DNA from: a candidate division Zixibacteria bacterium SM23_81
GTDB lineage: Bacteria; SM23-81
DNA length: 5,029 bases
Assembly: GCA_001304015.1 (NCBI GenBank)
Contig: LJUY01000098.1
Coordinates: forward strand, 1-5,029
Direction: 5' to 3'
The position numbers and the translations under genes are program-made. Shown here piece by piece: positions 4,868 to 5,029 of the stretch (position 1 is the stretch's first letter; the number at the start of each line of letters is the position of its first letter). The notes below the pieces were generated by a model. It had not been told where the DNA came from. It ran no database searches and was given only the letters and a program-made list of their open reading frames with translations.

Positions 4868-4891
4868 CCCCACCTAGGGCGAGTGCCGCCC
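4868..4891 (-). promoter_or_regulatory. Ligase ribosome binding site preceded by a GC hairpin
   Basis: On the minus strand GGGCG-GCACT-CGCCC (4891-4877) forms a perfect 5-bp stem with a 5-base loop, and AGGTGGGG (4875-4868) follows after one base. The latter is the best Shine-Dalgarno for the GTG start at 4857, though 10-12 bases away, which is rather far. Confidence 0.4.
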
Positions 4892-4990
4892 GCTGCTAGC
4901 TTGAAATATCATTGCAAATTGGCAAGTGCGAATTTCAAATTGACCAGCCTGCTGGAATCTTCACAAACAAAGAATATGACCGCGTCTTTC
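4892..4990. other. AT-rich upstream region of the ligase operon with overlapping inverted repeats
   Basis: TTGAAAT (4901-4907) is repeated inverted as ATTTCAA (4932-4938). AATTT-C-AAATT (4931-4941) is a perfect 5-1-5 palindrome, and CCAGC-CT-GCTGG (4944-4955) is a 5-2-5 palindrome next to it. These sit where a promoter and operator for the lipid operon would be expected. I could not settle on one -35/-10 pair. No coding signal was recognised. Confidence 0.4.
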
Positions 4991-5018
4991 ACTGCCTACT
5001 GCTGACTGCCCACTGCCT
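4991..5018. repeat. Four imperfect heptamer repeats (ACTGCCY)
   Basis: ACTGCCT, ACTGCTG, ACTGCCC and ACTGCCT follow one another exactly in 7-base steps and may continue past the right edge. It looks like an intergenic simple-sequence array. The unit is not a multiple of three in any recognised gene here, and no function is suggested by position. Confidence 0.7.
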
Positions 5019-5029
5019 CCTTAGCTTCT

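Overview
The window reads as bacterial chromosome of moderate GC, with every supported gene on the minus strand. Transcription therefore runs from right (about 4.9 kb) to left. A clear intrinsic terminator, good Shine-Dalgarno sites and a strong match to a sigma-54 (-24/-12) promoter argue for a bacterium that has RpoN. A long-chain acyl-CoA synthetase paired with an acyl-CoA-reductase-like SDR would suit a lipid-metabolising anaerobe such as a Desulfobacterota (former Deltaproteobacteria) member, but that placement is inference and no marker gene fixes the taxon.

Layout in the direction of transcription. (1) 5029-4858 is an upstream region with four ACTGCCY-type heptamers, AT-rich inverted repeats and a small GC hairpin. 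(2) 4857-1895 is a two-gene, translationally coupled operon: an AMP-forming long-chain fatty acid--CoA ligase, then an extended SDR of the thioester/fatty-acyl-CoA reductase type, joined by an ATGA overlap. The operon ends at an intrinsic terminator (1819-1791). (3) 1790-1357 is a control region for the next operon: four 11-bp near-palindromic boxes (core GTCAAAATGaC) on roughly one face of the helix, an A/T tract, then a TGGCAT-N5-TTGC sigma-54 promoter. (4) 1356-383 holds two tandem Hsp20 small heat shock protein genes, about three-quarters identical. The downstream copy carries an exact 21-bp in-frame duplication at the expected dimerisation strand. (5) 382-1 holds inverted repeats, a 49-codon AT-rich reading frame resembling the N-terminus of DUF3800 proteins, and the first 12 codons of a CPxCG zinc-ribbon protein that leaves the window.

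How it may work together. The ligase would activate long-chain fatty acids to acyl-CoA and the SDR would reduce an acyl thioester. The Hsp20 pair are ATP-independent holdase chaperones. Their apparent control by sigma-54 and an enhancer-binding activator is the most notable signal here, because hsp20 genes are more usually controlled by sigma-32, HrcA/CIRCE, HspR/HAIR or RNA thermometers. Local RNA pairing around both hsp20 ribosome-binding sites could add post-transcriptional control.
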